Assembly (NCBI GenBank): GCA_029449245.1
Contig: JANATF010000009.1
Coordinates: 558,001 to 622,000, forward strand
DNA from: Mortierella alpina
Taxonomy: Eukaryota > Mortierellomycota > Mortierellomycetes > Mortierellales > Mortierellaceae
Direction of reading: 5' to 3'
Length of the DNA stretch: 64,000 bases
The notes under the pieces were generated by a model, which was not told where the DNA came from, searched no databases, and saw only the letters and a program-made list of their open reading frames with translations. This document shows positions 33,201 to 45,100 of the stretch, one piece after another (the stretch's first letter is position 1; each line of letters starts with the position of its first letter). The translations under genes were made by a program, and so were the position numbers.

Positions 33201-35781
33201 TGGAGGGCGACGTCCTGATCCCAGTGGGCGACTTTTTGAAGCTGCAGTTTGTGGAGCACCGCATCATCCCGACGTGCTTTGATTTGTTTTTCCAATTTCC
33301 CTGGAACAACTTTCTGCACACAGTCGTGTACGATATGGTCCACCAGGTGTTCCACCGGCCTATGGGCGATATTGGACGACAGGACGTCGATGGCACCTAT
33401 ATACCACCCAAAGCAAACCAGGACCTGACAGAGGGATGGAACAGGAGGCTTACCATTTCCATCTTCAAGGACGGCCAACTGACAAAGCGCATTACGGATG
33501 CACAGCGACTCTGCGACTATGAATGGTAAAGATCTTGGTCACCTATCTTTTAAGAGTGAACACATGGATTAGACCGATTGATGTATGTACGGCCTTTTCT
33601 TTTCTCTGTACATTAGTGCTCTGCCCAAGGGTGTGCGACTTGGATATATGGGACATTTGACATATATTGCGGATGAGACTGTCAAGTTGCTGGAGCTCTA
33701 CCAGCAAACGTCGTTGTTGTCGACACTGTATGAGTCGGTTGATCTAGAGGATTGGTGGAACTATGTCTCCAAGGTGCTCAAGGAAACAAAGGAGCGCGAT
33801 GCACAGGTTCTGGGAGGAACACGTCCCAATGTGGTAGAGAACCATAAGGCAGGCCACGATGACCCCAATGACGACGACTACCTCGACGATAATGATGACG
33901 ACTATGGAAGCGGCGACTTTTTAGGAGGCGAGAACGGAACTGGCCTGGAAGGCGATGTGGCTAGTGATCAGGTAAAGGAGCAGAGTCCATTGTCATCATG
34001 ATTCTCATGCGAAGGGGAAAGGCCACTTTTGAGACACTATGGTGTTGACAACCTATGTTTGAATCTTTACTTTTTGTGCTGTGGATTTAGTTTGCCAGGT
34101 ACCTTTGCCAGCAGATCACCAACAATCTTCCCGACAAGTTTGGGTCGTCTGACGAGGACGAGGACGACGAGGAGTATGGGGCCGAGAGCAAATTTGACGG
34201 AGCAGGCGCGCCCGACAGTTTAGATGATCCTTTCGGAGACAACAGCCCCATGGACTATGATAGCGATGACGATGAGGGTGTAGACGAGGAGACCTGGAAC
34301 GTTCCCGTAAGTTGGCGATGACTCTTTGTCAGCATCAGCGAGAGAGAGTGAGTGAGAGCGCGCCGAAATGATGGTCTATGCATCTCACACGACGTGCTCT
34401 TTTTGTTTTCAATGATGAATTTCAGTGGCCAACTACTTTTAGCGAGAGCAAGCCAGCGGATTCAGGATCATCGACGCAATTCAGTGCCACTCTGACGGAC
34501 TATTCTGACGATTCTCAGGGAATGCAGGTCGATCATGATGAAACCAAGGAGATCAAGGAGACGTTGAAGGACCCACAGGAGACCCAGGAGACCCAGGCGA
34601 TCAAGGAGATCAAGGAGATCAAGGAGATAAAGGAGGTCAAGGAGATAAAGGATACCAGGGAGTCCATGGGTGCTAGCGAGTCTACATCAGGACCCTCATC
34701 AGGCCTGATCAGCAAAGCGGATGCAGAGAAGGACAGTGCAGAGACTGTTGAGCAAACAATTGCGAGCACGACTGCAACAGCAGCTTTACCTGTGGCAGCC
34801 TCAGCCTCAGCCTCCCATTCGGTTAGCGAGACGGTCACTGACAATACGGTAGCGGGAGCGAAAGAAAGCAATGCGGATTCTTCGCAATCAAGCAAGACCA
34901 CAGTCCCGACGACTACGACTCCCAGCACGATCCCCAGCACGAGCACGAGCACCACTACAAACACAGCCACAGCCACAGCCACAGCTAGTGCAGTGCCTTC
35001 TACCTCTGTGCCTGCTGCTTCTTTAGCACCCGCCCCTGTAATCGCGTCTACTTCCTCACCTTTGACGAGCAGCGTGAATCTGGAAGCAGAGAGCACGAAT
35101 AGTAGTAGTAGTAATAGTAGTAGTAGTAGTAGTAGCAGTAGTAGCAGCGGAGTGGCCGTGTCTTCACAGCACTCTTCTGCCGTACCTTCCTCGCAGGCAG
35201 CCATGTCCTCACAACCCGTCAAGACTGAGACATCCGTGTCTTCGCAGCCCGTCAAGACTGAGGCATCCGTGTCTTCGCAGCCCGTCAAGACTGAGGCACC
35301 CGTGTCTTCGCAGCCCGTCAAGACTGAGGCACCCGTGTCTTCGCAGCCCGTCAAGACTGAGGCATCCGTGTCTTCGCAGCCCGTCAAGACTGAGGCACCC
35401 GTGTCTTCGCAGCCCGTCAAGACTGAGGCACCCGTGTCTTCGCAGCCCGTCAAGACTGAGTCATCCGTGTCCTCGCAGCCCGTCAGGACTGAGGCACCCG
35501 TGTCTTCGCAGCCCGTCAAGACTGAGTCATCCGTGTCCCTGCAGCCCAGCAAGACTGAGGCATCCGTGTCCCAGCAGCCCAGCAAGACACAGGCAGAGAA
35601 AGCAGAGACACAGGCAGGGGCACAGGCAGAAGCAGCGCGGTCCAGCAAGTCCACGGCGACGACTGTACCCTTGACAGCAGCGGTGTCTGTGCAGGACACG
35701 AGCAGGGACACGACCGCGCCGGCTACAGGCGCATCCTCCTCAACCACGCCCAGTAGCACAGAAGCAGCAGGCAAATCATAA
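30214..35781 (+). CDS. SAPS-domain regulatory subunit of Sit4/PP6-type phosphatase
   Basis: Eleven exons (30214-30353, 30748-30825, 31356-31542, 31656-31790, 31964-32029, 32110-32336, 32440-32572, 32675-33525, 33617-33971, 34091-34306, 34426-35781) join in phase to give 1,247 residues. The SAPS signature is clear: MYWRFG...SVIDHLLE, LEELLEQDDLIQECKAQNPRLIEYL, FKYPFIACEVIACEVW, VFLMKKTSEMMHFIRSQPEVVPKLLLHM, SSIMDLLLKIISMEESPEGKGTVQWLSEQGLMPWLV and LPKGVRLGYMGHLTYIADETVKLLE. Yeast Sap155/185/190 and human PPP6R proteins bind the catalytic subunit through this region and steer it to nutrient-signalling and cell-cycle substrates. An acidic segment follows (about 34150-34300), then a Ser/Thr-rich tail with an EIKEIKEIKE run, a poly-Ser run and a twelve-unit 11-residue repeat. 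The tail is much less conserved in the family. Confidence 0.92.
30380..30449 (+). repeat. 12-bp tandem repeat in intron 1 of the SAPS gene
   Basis: Six units of 11-12 bp of the form GCAATCTCATTG run head to tail, starting 26 bp after the GTAAGT donor. The variants at unit ends are CTTT, CATTC, CATTG, CATGG, CTTT and CATGC. Confidence 0.85.
35101..35148 (+). repeat. Poly-serine (AGT)n tract
   Basis: AGT/AGC codons encode a near-continuous Ser run in the SAPS-protein tail. Confidence 0.85.
35205..35588 (+). repeat. 33-bp coding repeat, SSQPVKTExxV, twelve units
   Basis: Ten canonical and two degenerate units of 33 bp encode SSQPVKTE followed by APV, ASV, SSV or TSV. Nine units contain VKTE, which fits the SUMO acceptor consensus (large hydrophobic-Lys-x-Glu); one has VRTE and the last two have SKTE/SKTQ. 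Near-identity at DNA level indicates recent expansion or homogenisation. Confidence 0.92.
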
Positions 35782-36148
35782 AGGCAAAAAAAAAGGGGTC
35801 CTGAATTAGCGGTCACTATTTTGTTTGCTTTTTTTTTTTCTTTTTCTTTTTCTTCTCGTCCTCCTCAGAGCGCTGGCTGTCCCATTCTTTACTTCTGCAC
35901 CGCCTCGATTGTCCCTTTGCGTCCATCCCTGTCGACCCCCTTTTGTCCTCGCCAGACACTCACATTGACAAGTCCTTGGGCAGACAAGGAAGAAGAAGAA
36001 GAAGAAGAAGTAAAAGAAGAAGACACCCTCCTGCATCTGCATCTGCATCTCTCGTTCTCGTCGTCGTCGTCGTCGCTTGTATTCCACCTATCCACTCCAG
36101 CATATCCACACTCCATCCTTGCATCACCACCCGCCCTCTCTGTACAAC

Positions 36149-39100
36149 ATGGCCTCTCTTCACGACCCACTCTGCATGTGTCTGTCTACTGCCACGGCAC
36201 GCCTGCTCGAGTTTCTTGATACCCTCCAGGACCACCGCCAGCTCCTCCATCCAGAACAGCGCTCTCTGCTCGCCGCCCTGGCCGACGCGGCCGCCCCGCT
36301 CGCGCACGCCGACACGGCAAATGCTCTCAACACCCTCGCGCACCTGCTCAAGCACGAGCAGCTCTCCATCAAGATCGTCGAGCTCTACCGGCCGCTCGTC
36401 CTCGACCTGGTCGCGCGCTGGCTCGCTGCCGACGCCTCCGCCGCCTCCTCGCCTGTGACCGGACACTCGCCCGACCATTCCAGCAAAGCAGCCCAGCTCG
36501 ACCTCGAGAGCATGGCCAGGGCCTTTGCCCTCATCCTCCCTATCGTCCCGCAGGTCAAGAGGTAAACACGGCCGCTACAAAAAGGCTAATGCCTTGTTTG
36601 ATCAGTCACGTCACCCTTTGTCTCTACCAACATGCTGACTTTTTGCGCTTCTGTTTCTGAGTAGCTTTGCCGTGCGGCTCTTCTCGCAGAACCCATCGCC
36701 GCTGGAATGGTTCAACACCCTCACAGAACAGGATCGTTGCACACCAGCAGAGGTAGTGTTTGGGTCGAGTGCATTCTTGGAGGACACACGCACAGGAGAC
36801 ATGGTGGAACTAACGCTTTGCATGGAAAAAAAAATATGATATTTCTAGGCTGTAACAAGACGCGCACACGACACGATGATGACCTGCTTCCGACTCCTCC
36901 ACTACTCGCCATCGACATTTGTGCCGCTCTGGGACTGGACACCGCTCTACAGCCTGCTTTCGTACAACGACGAGCCACTCAAGTACCTTGCCCTGCGGTG
37001 TCTCGCCATCGTGCTCGACATCCGGGACGACCAGATCGGGGCAGCCCTCAAAGTGCATCTGGCGCAGGGGACGGACATCAGCTGGATGGCAGGATCGCAA
37101 AAGTACCAGGCAGATCTGTTGACGTAAGTGTTTGCATTCTTTTTCTCGTCTCGTCGTACCACGCCTTGCACACCTTGCGCACCTTGCACACCTTGCTGAC
37201 AACAAATCGTTCCTCTGCAGCCTCGTGGAGCAGGATCGCATATCAGCCGCACAGCTTACGCTCTTCAGGAATCCAACAATATCCACAATCGACGCAGAGT
37301 CTCAACGGATCTCTTCCCAGGATCTCTCGCCGCTGACTGTCAACCTCTGCGGGGTCCTCTTGCCTCGCTCGACTGCCCATCCTGAACACTCGACCCTGCC
37401 ACAGCATAAGCTTGTCCTCACGGAAACAACAAAACACAACCTCCACTCAATCGGTCTCGCTCTCTCCATCGGAGCACCCGTCTTGCTCGAGGGTGTCACC
37501 GGTGCCGGAAAGACTGCCCTTGTCGAGGAGGTTGCAAGAGTCACTGGTCGCGATGGTAAATGTCAATTTCTGCATATTGCCGCCAGTCTTTTTTCGTCCT
37601 CTTTCTCTAGTGATGACATGTATGAAATACTGACGTATTCATGTCTGCTTCCTCTTGTGGTCGTCAACTTTTAGATCTCGTCAAGATTCATCTCGGTGAC
37701 CAAACAGACTCAAAAGTGCTTTTGGGAACATACGTATCGACTTCAAAGCCAGGATCATTCAAATGGCAGGCGGGAGTGCTCACCACAGCTGTACGGGATG
37801 GAAAATGGCTCTTAATCGAGGATATCGACCTGGCCCCCATGGAGGTTCTCTCGGTCCTTTTGCCGCTTCTCGAGTCCAGGACACTCTTCATCCCTAGTCG
37901 TGGTGAAAAGATCCCCGCCAACGAAGGATTCCAGCTATTTGCAACCAAATCCATGATCCCAACACGATCAGGTCGCATGATGGCGCGCAACGTGAGCGGA
38001 TCAGACGGAAGCATCGGAAGCAATCTCTGGACAAGGGTCCAGGTCAGCTCTCTCTCACACGACGAACTGTCGCAGATCATCCACGAGCGCTTTCAAGATC
38101 TCGGAGACAACATCTTGCCCAACCTGATCATGAGCGTCTTTCAAAGTATCTCGGCAACATTCGCCTCGCCCGAGTTCTCGTCATCCCAGTCTATGGTCTC
38201 TCGCGTCATCTCACCCCGCGATCTTATGAAATGGTGTACACGTATCGACACCCTTATCAAGGCCAAGGGAGGTTACATTGCTCTCGGGAACCTGATCAGT
38301 TCTAAGCGCGGCGTCGATCCTGCCATTCTGCAGGATCTCTTCTCAGAGGCAGTCGACTGCTTCTGCTCCATGATCGCTGAATATGACGTTTGGGAGAAGG
38401 TCCTCATCCGGCTTGGTGCAGCACTGACTATCCCAGAGCCAATGGTCCGCCACTACATCAATTCGTACACGCCCGACCTGGACGAAAGGAATTCCGACAG
38501 AATCACTATCGGTCGAGTCACACTCCCCATCCTGAGCACAGAGCAAGGTGGCTCACGGAAACGGAGTAGGCGGTCGGACTTTGCAAAGACAGCCCATGCC
38601 GCCAAGCTGATGGAGCGAATCGCAGTGTCGGTCCATCTCAACGAGCCTGTCCTGCTCGTTGGAGAGACCGGAACGGGAAAGACTACGGTCGTACAACACC
38701 TCGCCAGCCTCCTCAACCACAACCTCACTGTCATCAACTTGTCGCAGCAGTCAGACTCGTCAGATTTGCTTGGAGGATTCAAACCAGTCGATGTCAAGGT
38801 CCTGGCAGTCCCTCTGAAAAACATGTTTGACGAGTTGTTCTCACGGACCTTTTCCAGGAAGAAGAACCAGCAGTTCATCAACCTGGTCGACAAGTACTAC
38901 GTCCACAGCAAATGGGATGCGCTCATCAAGACCTGGTCAAAGTCGGTCGAGATGGCAGAGAGCAAACTGGACACCAGCAAGCTCTCGGCAGAGGGCGAGG
39001 CGAGCACCTCCAAAAAGCCCTCGCCGACCCTCAAGCGGGACTGGCAAGCGTTCTCGGACCAACTCGAGGCTCTCAGGGAGACCTACTCGGCCTCATCTGC

Positions 39101-42100
39101 CAAGTTTGTCTTTTCTTTTCTGGAGGGAGCCCTGGTGAAGGCGGTCCGCCGTGGAGACTGGATCCTGCTGGACGAGATCAACTTGGCCACCACCGAAACC
39201 TTGGAGAGTCTGAGCGGATTGTTGCAAGACGAGAGCGGCAGCATCCTGTTGGCAGAGCGTGGAGATTCAGAGCCGGTTGTGCGCCACAAGAACTTTCGCG
39301 TGTTTGCTTGCATGAACCCCGCCACGGACATTGGCAAAAAGGATCTCCCTCCAGGTCTGCGCAATCGATTCACAGAGTTTTACGTCCACCCCCCAGATGC
39401 CCGACGGGAGGACCTGCTCGAGATCATCAAAAAGTATCTCGAGGCTGCGGCTCTTGGCGATCAGCGAGCCATGGCCGACATTGCCGACTTTTATTTGGCC
39501 GTCAAGGCCCTCAGCAACGCCCACAAGCTGGCAGACGGCGCTGGTCAGCGGCCCCACTTCTCCATGAGAACCCTGACGCGCGCGCTCCAGTTTGTGCGCG
39601 AGATCGTGACGACCTATGGGTTGCGTCGGTCCATGTACGAGGCTTTCAGCATGACGTTCCTGACACAGTTGAGCAAGGAGAGTGAAAAGATTGTGCAGGC
39701 GCTCGTGGAGAAGCATCTCCTCAACAACGTCAGGAACCCGCGCCAAGTCATCACCCAGGTGCCTCGTCGGCCCGAGTCGGGTGATGGCAAGGAGCTCATC
39801 CAGTTTGGTCATTTCTGGCTCCAGTGCGGATCACACCCCATCAAGGACGAAGGACAGTACATTCTCACTGATTCGGTGGAGCACAACCTCAACAACCTGT
39901 CCCGTGTGGTCATGACGAGGCGGTTCCCCATCTTGATCCAGGGCCCCACCTCCTCAGGAAAGACCTCGATGATCGAGTACTTGGCCCACCGCCTGGGCCA
40001 CAAGTTTGTGCGCATCAACAACCACGAGCACACGGACCTTCAGGAGTACATTGGAACGTACATCTCCAACTCGGACGGACAACTGGTGTTCCAGGAGGGT
40101 GTCTTGGTCGAAGCGCTGAAGAACGGATACTGGATCGTGCTGGACGAGCTCAACTTGGCACCCAGTGATGTCCTTGAGGCACTGAACCGTTTGCTGGACG
40201 ACAACCGCGAGCTGGTCATCCCTGAGACGGGCGAGATTGTCAAGCCTCATCCAGACTTTATGCTGTTTGCGACCCAGAACCCCGCAGGCCTGTATGGTGG
40301 ACGCAAGCAGCTCTCGCGCGCATTCCGTAACCGTTTCCTGGAGCTGTTCTTTGACGAGATTCCTGAGAGCGAGCTGGAGACGATTCTCTCGCGTCGTTGC
40401 ACCATGGCCCCGTCTCACTGCAAGCGCCTGGTGGAGGTCTACAAGAAGCTAATGGCTCGTCGTCAGACAACTCGTCTGTTTGAGCAAGGCCATGGATTCA
40501 TCACGCTTCGTGATCTTTTCCGATGGGCCGGTCGCGGTGCTGGCAGTTACGATGAGCTGGCAATGGACGGCTACATGATCCTCGCCGAGAGATGTCGCAA
40601 GGACGAGGAGCGCGTCGTTGTGAAGGAGGTCTTGGAGGAGGTCATGAAGAGTACTATCGATCTCGACGTGATGTACAACTGCGCCGAGGTTCATGAGTAC
40701 ATGGAGCGATTCCACGGCGGACAGGAGAATGTCGTCTGGACAAAGGCCATGAAGCGCCTCTTCACTCTTGTGAGCCGTTGTCTCAAGAACAGCGAACCCG
40801 TCTTGCTCGTCGGAGAGACTGGCTGCGGAAAGACAACAGTGTGCCAGATGCTGTCAGAATACCTTGGCCGGGAGCTGGTCATTGTCAACTGTCACCAAAA
40901 CACAGAGACGGCCGATCTCCTTGGAGGACAGAGACCTGTACGCAACAACCAGAGTTTGGTTGCCTCCACCAAGACGGCTCTCGTCGACTTTTTGACCAAA
41001 CTCAATGTCGAGATCACGTTCGATGCAAACGAGGCTGATTTGGACGTCATGGTCTCTGCCTTTGAGAGCTCTGTCAAGTCGGGCCAGCTCGAGTCCAAGA
41101 TCTTTGAGGACGGTACTGAACTCAAGCCCGTCATCGATGATCTCCGTCGAGCCTATCGCCAAGCCACGACCCTCTTTGAGTGGCACGATGGTCCTCTGGT
41201 TCAATCCATGAAGGAGGGCCATTTGTTCCTGCTGGATGAGATCTCGCTCGCTGATGACTCGGTGCTGGAGCGTCTCAACAGTGTCCTCGAGCCCCAGCGC
41301 CTTCTCGTGTTGGCAGAGAAGGGAGGCAAGACAGTCGAGGTCATGAACGGCGTGGCCAATTTCCAGTTCCTCGCCACCATGAACCCTGGAGGCGACTACG
41401 GCAAGAAGGAGCTTTCGCCCGCGCTCCGCAATCGTTTTACGGAGATTTGGGTCCCGGCCGTGACGGATCGCGACGATCTCGTCAAGATTATCGAGGAGCA
41501 GCTCCAGTACAAGACTGAGATGGCAGGATTCGCCGACAGGATTCTTGACTTTGTCGGCTGGTTCACGCACGAGCTCGGCAAGAGCCGCGTCGTGGTCAGT
41601 CTGAGAGATATTTTGGCCTGGGTGCGCTTCATGAACGCATTGATGGCTCAGGGTAAACTGACATCCGAGGAGGCGTTCATTCACGGAGGATCGCTTGTCT
41701 TACTGGACGGTCTTGGATCGAACGCATCTGCAGGCGGTGCCTCGCTGACAGGCGAACTTTTGAAAGAGTTCCGCCTGCGTTCCCTTGCCACTTTGAGCAA
41801 GAATGACGATGTGGTGCGTTTGGGCGAGTCTGCAGTCTTTGCCGAGGGCACTGGAGTCGTCAAGAACGAGAACAATGAGTTTGGTATCTCGCCCTTCTTC
41901 ATCAAAAAGGGAGAGTTGGAGGAGCAAAAGATCAAGTTCACACTCTTGGCGCCTACGACCACCGACAATGCCATGCGCGTGCTGCGAGCCATGCAGCTTC
42001 GCAAGCCCATCCTTCTTGAGGGCTCGCCTGGTGTGGGCAAGACCTCCCTGATCGCGGCACTTGCGACGGCATCTGCGCACAATTTGGTCCGCATCAACTT

Positions 42101-45100
42101 GTCAGAGCAGACGGACCTGATGGACCTCTTTGGTTCGGACCTGCCCGTGGAAGGAGGCAATAGCGGAGAGTTTGCCTGGAGGGATGCGCCGTTCCTCCAG
42201 GCCATGAAGAGCGGAGACTGGGTGCTGTTGGACGAGATCAACTTGGCCAGCCAAAGTGTCCTCGAGGGTCTCAACTCGTGCTTGGACCACCGCGGCTCTG
42301 TCTACATTCCCGAGCTGGACCGGACGTTCGAGTGCAACATGAACTTTAGGGTGTTTGCGGCCCAGAACCCGCTTCAGCAAGGAGGCGGCCGTAAGGGTCT
42401 TCCCAAGTCCTTCGTCAACCGATTCACCCAGGTCTTTGTTGAACAGCTCTCGGATGGCGACATTCTGTTCATCTGTAAGCACCTCTTCCCGCAAGTCGAG
42501 GACTCGATGCTCCGCAAGATGATCGAGTTCAACTACCAAATGTTCGAAGAGACCATGGTGAAGCTCAGCTTTGGTCGCAAGGGCAGCCCCTGGGAGTTCA
42601 ACCTGCGCGATGTCTTCCGATGGATGGAACTGATGACATTGCCGGACCACGGTCTCGGCTTTAACCACGACCCGTCGGAGCATTTTGACCTGATCTACCT
42701 GCAGCGTATGCGAACTGAGGAGGACCGATCCGCGACGACAGCGTTGTTTGAGAAGGTTTTCGGCCAGCCCTACACTCGCACCAAGGCCCCGTACTACCAT
42801 TTGGACGAGAAGCACATGCAAGTCGGTCATTCCTTGCTGCCCCGCTGCCACGGTGACACGAGCAACGTCCTCGGAAAGGACCTGCATCTCTTGCAGTCGC
42901 TCTTGGCGCCTCTCGAGGGTCTGATGAAGTGCGTGGAGGTCAACTGGATGGCCATCCTGACAGGACCGTCGTCGAGTGGCAAGACCTCCATTGTGCGTCT
43001 CTTGGCGAACTTGACTGGCAACAAGTTGGAGGAGTTCTCCATGAACTCAGGCGTCGACACGATGGAGATTTTGGGAGGTTTCGAGCAGGTCGATATTGCC
43101 CGTCACCAGGAACACATCATGTTTGGTCTCTCCCGTCTTGCCAGCCGCGTGGCTCGTGAGATGCTGTTGATTGAGAGCCATGACCGCGCTCAAACAGTCG
43201 CGTATGCACGCGAGATCAGTCAGAGCCTGTACTTGTTCCATTCCCAGGACAGGTTTGCCAAGCGCAACACCATTGAGCGCCTGCATGCGGACGACAGGGT
43301 GATGCGCAACAATGCGATCGAGTCGCTTTCGAACCAACTGCGTTACTTGGTCCAGGAGTTCAAGCTGGACTTTGATCATGAGATTGCCGAACTGGACGAA
43401 AAGTTCAAGGTCTTGCGCGGCTTGGAGGTGGCTTCTGTCAGTGGCCGGTTCGAGTGGATTGATGGATCACTTATCAACGCCCTTGAACATGGGTACTGGC
43501 TTTTGATCGACAATGCTAATCTGAGCAACCCCTCGGTTCTGGATCGACTCAACTCGCTCATGGAACCCAACGGGACTTTGATGGTCAACGAGCGCGGATT
43601 GGTTGATGGCGAGGTGCGGATTATCAAGCCCCACCCCAACTTTAGGATCTTCATGACCGTGGACCCCAAGTACGGCGAGCTTTCGCGTGCCATGAGAAAC
43701 CGTGGTGTCGAGATCACGCTGGTTGATGCAGAATGGATCGACAACGCACAGGACACGCTCAAGATTGCCAACAGCCTCGGCGTCCGTGGATCTGGTGCGC
43801 CGACGATGATCAGCCAGATTCACCACTACATCCACAATTACTTCCGTTTGGTGATGCCATGGAAGACAGTGCATGCCAAGGATATGTTGCTGTACACCCG
43901 GTTTGTGGTCGAACGCCTTCAGCGAGGTGAGCCATTGGAGATGGCCCTTCGTCACGGCGTCCAGCAGGTGTATACCTTTGAGGGAGAGAACCACCTTGAA
44001 CTTCCCACAGTCGAGACCCTGGAGGCTCCCTCCTTCATCCTGGATCCTAGCCTCGAGAGCACGCTGTCTGTCACCAACTGCCCTCATCTCCTTGATGGAC
44101 GCATGTTCTCTCAGGAGTCCAAGCTGGCCACGGTGTCTTTGCATGGCTCGTACCTCATGTACCTGTTGCTCCTGGACGCGCCTGCAGCCATGACCTGGAC
44201 TGCAGCACATTACTTTTTGGAGACAAGTTCGATCCACGATGCCGCGCTTCGCAGGACCTGGATCAGGACTCTGCTGGAGACTCACGATTTGGAGGATGCC
44301 AGCAGAGCCCAGGCGTTGATGGCGGATCACATCTTGAATCTTTTATCCGAGAGCCCATTGCTTCCCCGTCTTGCCCATTTGAAGGACTCCCTCGCGACAC
44401 GATTGTCTTTGGATAGCCACTTTTTGGGATCTCAGGTACATATCCAGCTCCGTTTTTTCACTTTCCCTTTTGTCGAAGACTATGAGGGGTTCAGAGTATG
44501 AGCTAACAAACCACGTAATGCTTTCTCTTTTCTTGTTTCATTAGCCTGCGGATATGCGACTGAACCCTAATTTGTTCTGGGCAATCGACCAACTTTGCGG
44601 ATCGAATGAGGAGGCGCTTGCTGACTGGCTAGAGTACCAGGCAACGGCTAGACTGATTGGACTCTTTGTTCGTGTCAAGAAGATGGAGTACAACGAGGAC
44701 AAGGTTTACGCTTTAGCGCGCGGCAAGAAGCCCAACACGGTTCAGATTTCGCACCTGTACCAGCGCCAGCTCTGGGACAAGCCTTTGCAACACCAAGTGG
44801 TCGCGGAGATCAGTCCTTGCTTGAATGCCATCAAGAGTATTGTCACTCAGTGGATCACAGGCCTGAATGGGTTGAGCGACGAGAACGTAAGTACAAAGCG
44901 AGATGGGCTTATGAACAAAGGATCAAATTGCGGATTACATTTGAGGTATCTAACATCCGACATTGCTTGACACATCACACTTGCATAGGCCACAAAACTG
45001 CACCTGTTCTTGGACAAGCGTGACATGATCTGGGATGCAGTGCAGGAGCCCACAGTCAATGTTGGAGAGCTCCTGATCTTGGTCAAGATGATGGCAGAGA

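Noticed and set aside
34533-35816. 427-codon minus-strand frame opposite the SAPS tail
   Set aside because: It is a shadow of the repeat-rich, stop-poor SAPS exon; its repeats are just the complement of the SSQPVKTE units.
43480-43560. Degenerate Walker B (LIDNANLS) in the sixth AAA module of midasin as a defect
   Set aside because: As far as I recall, other midasins carry the same kind of change in this module, so it is probably a family trait and not damage in this gene.
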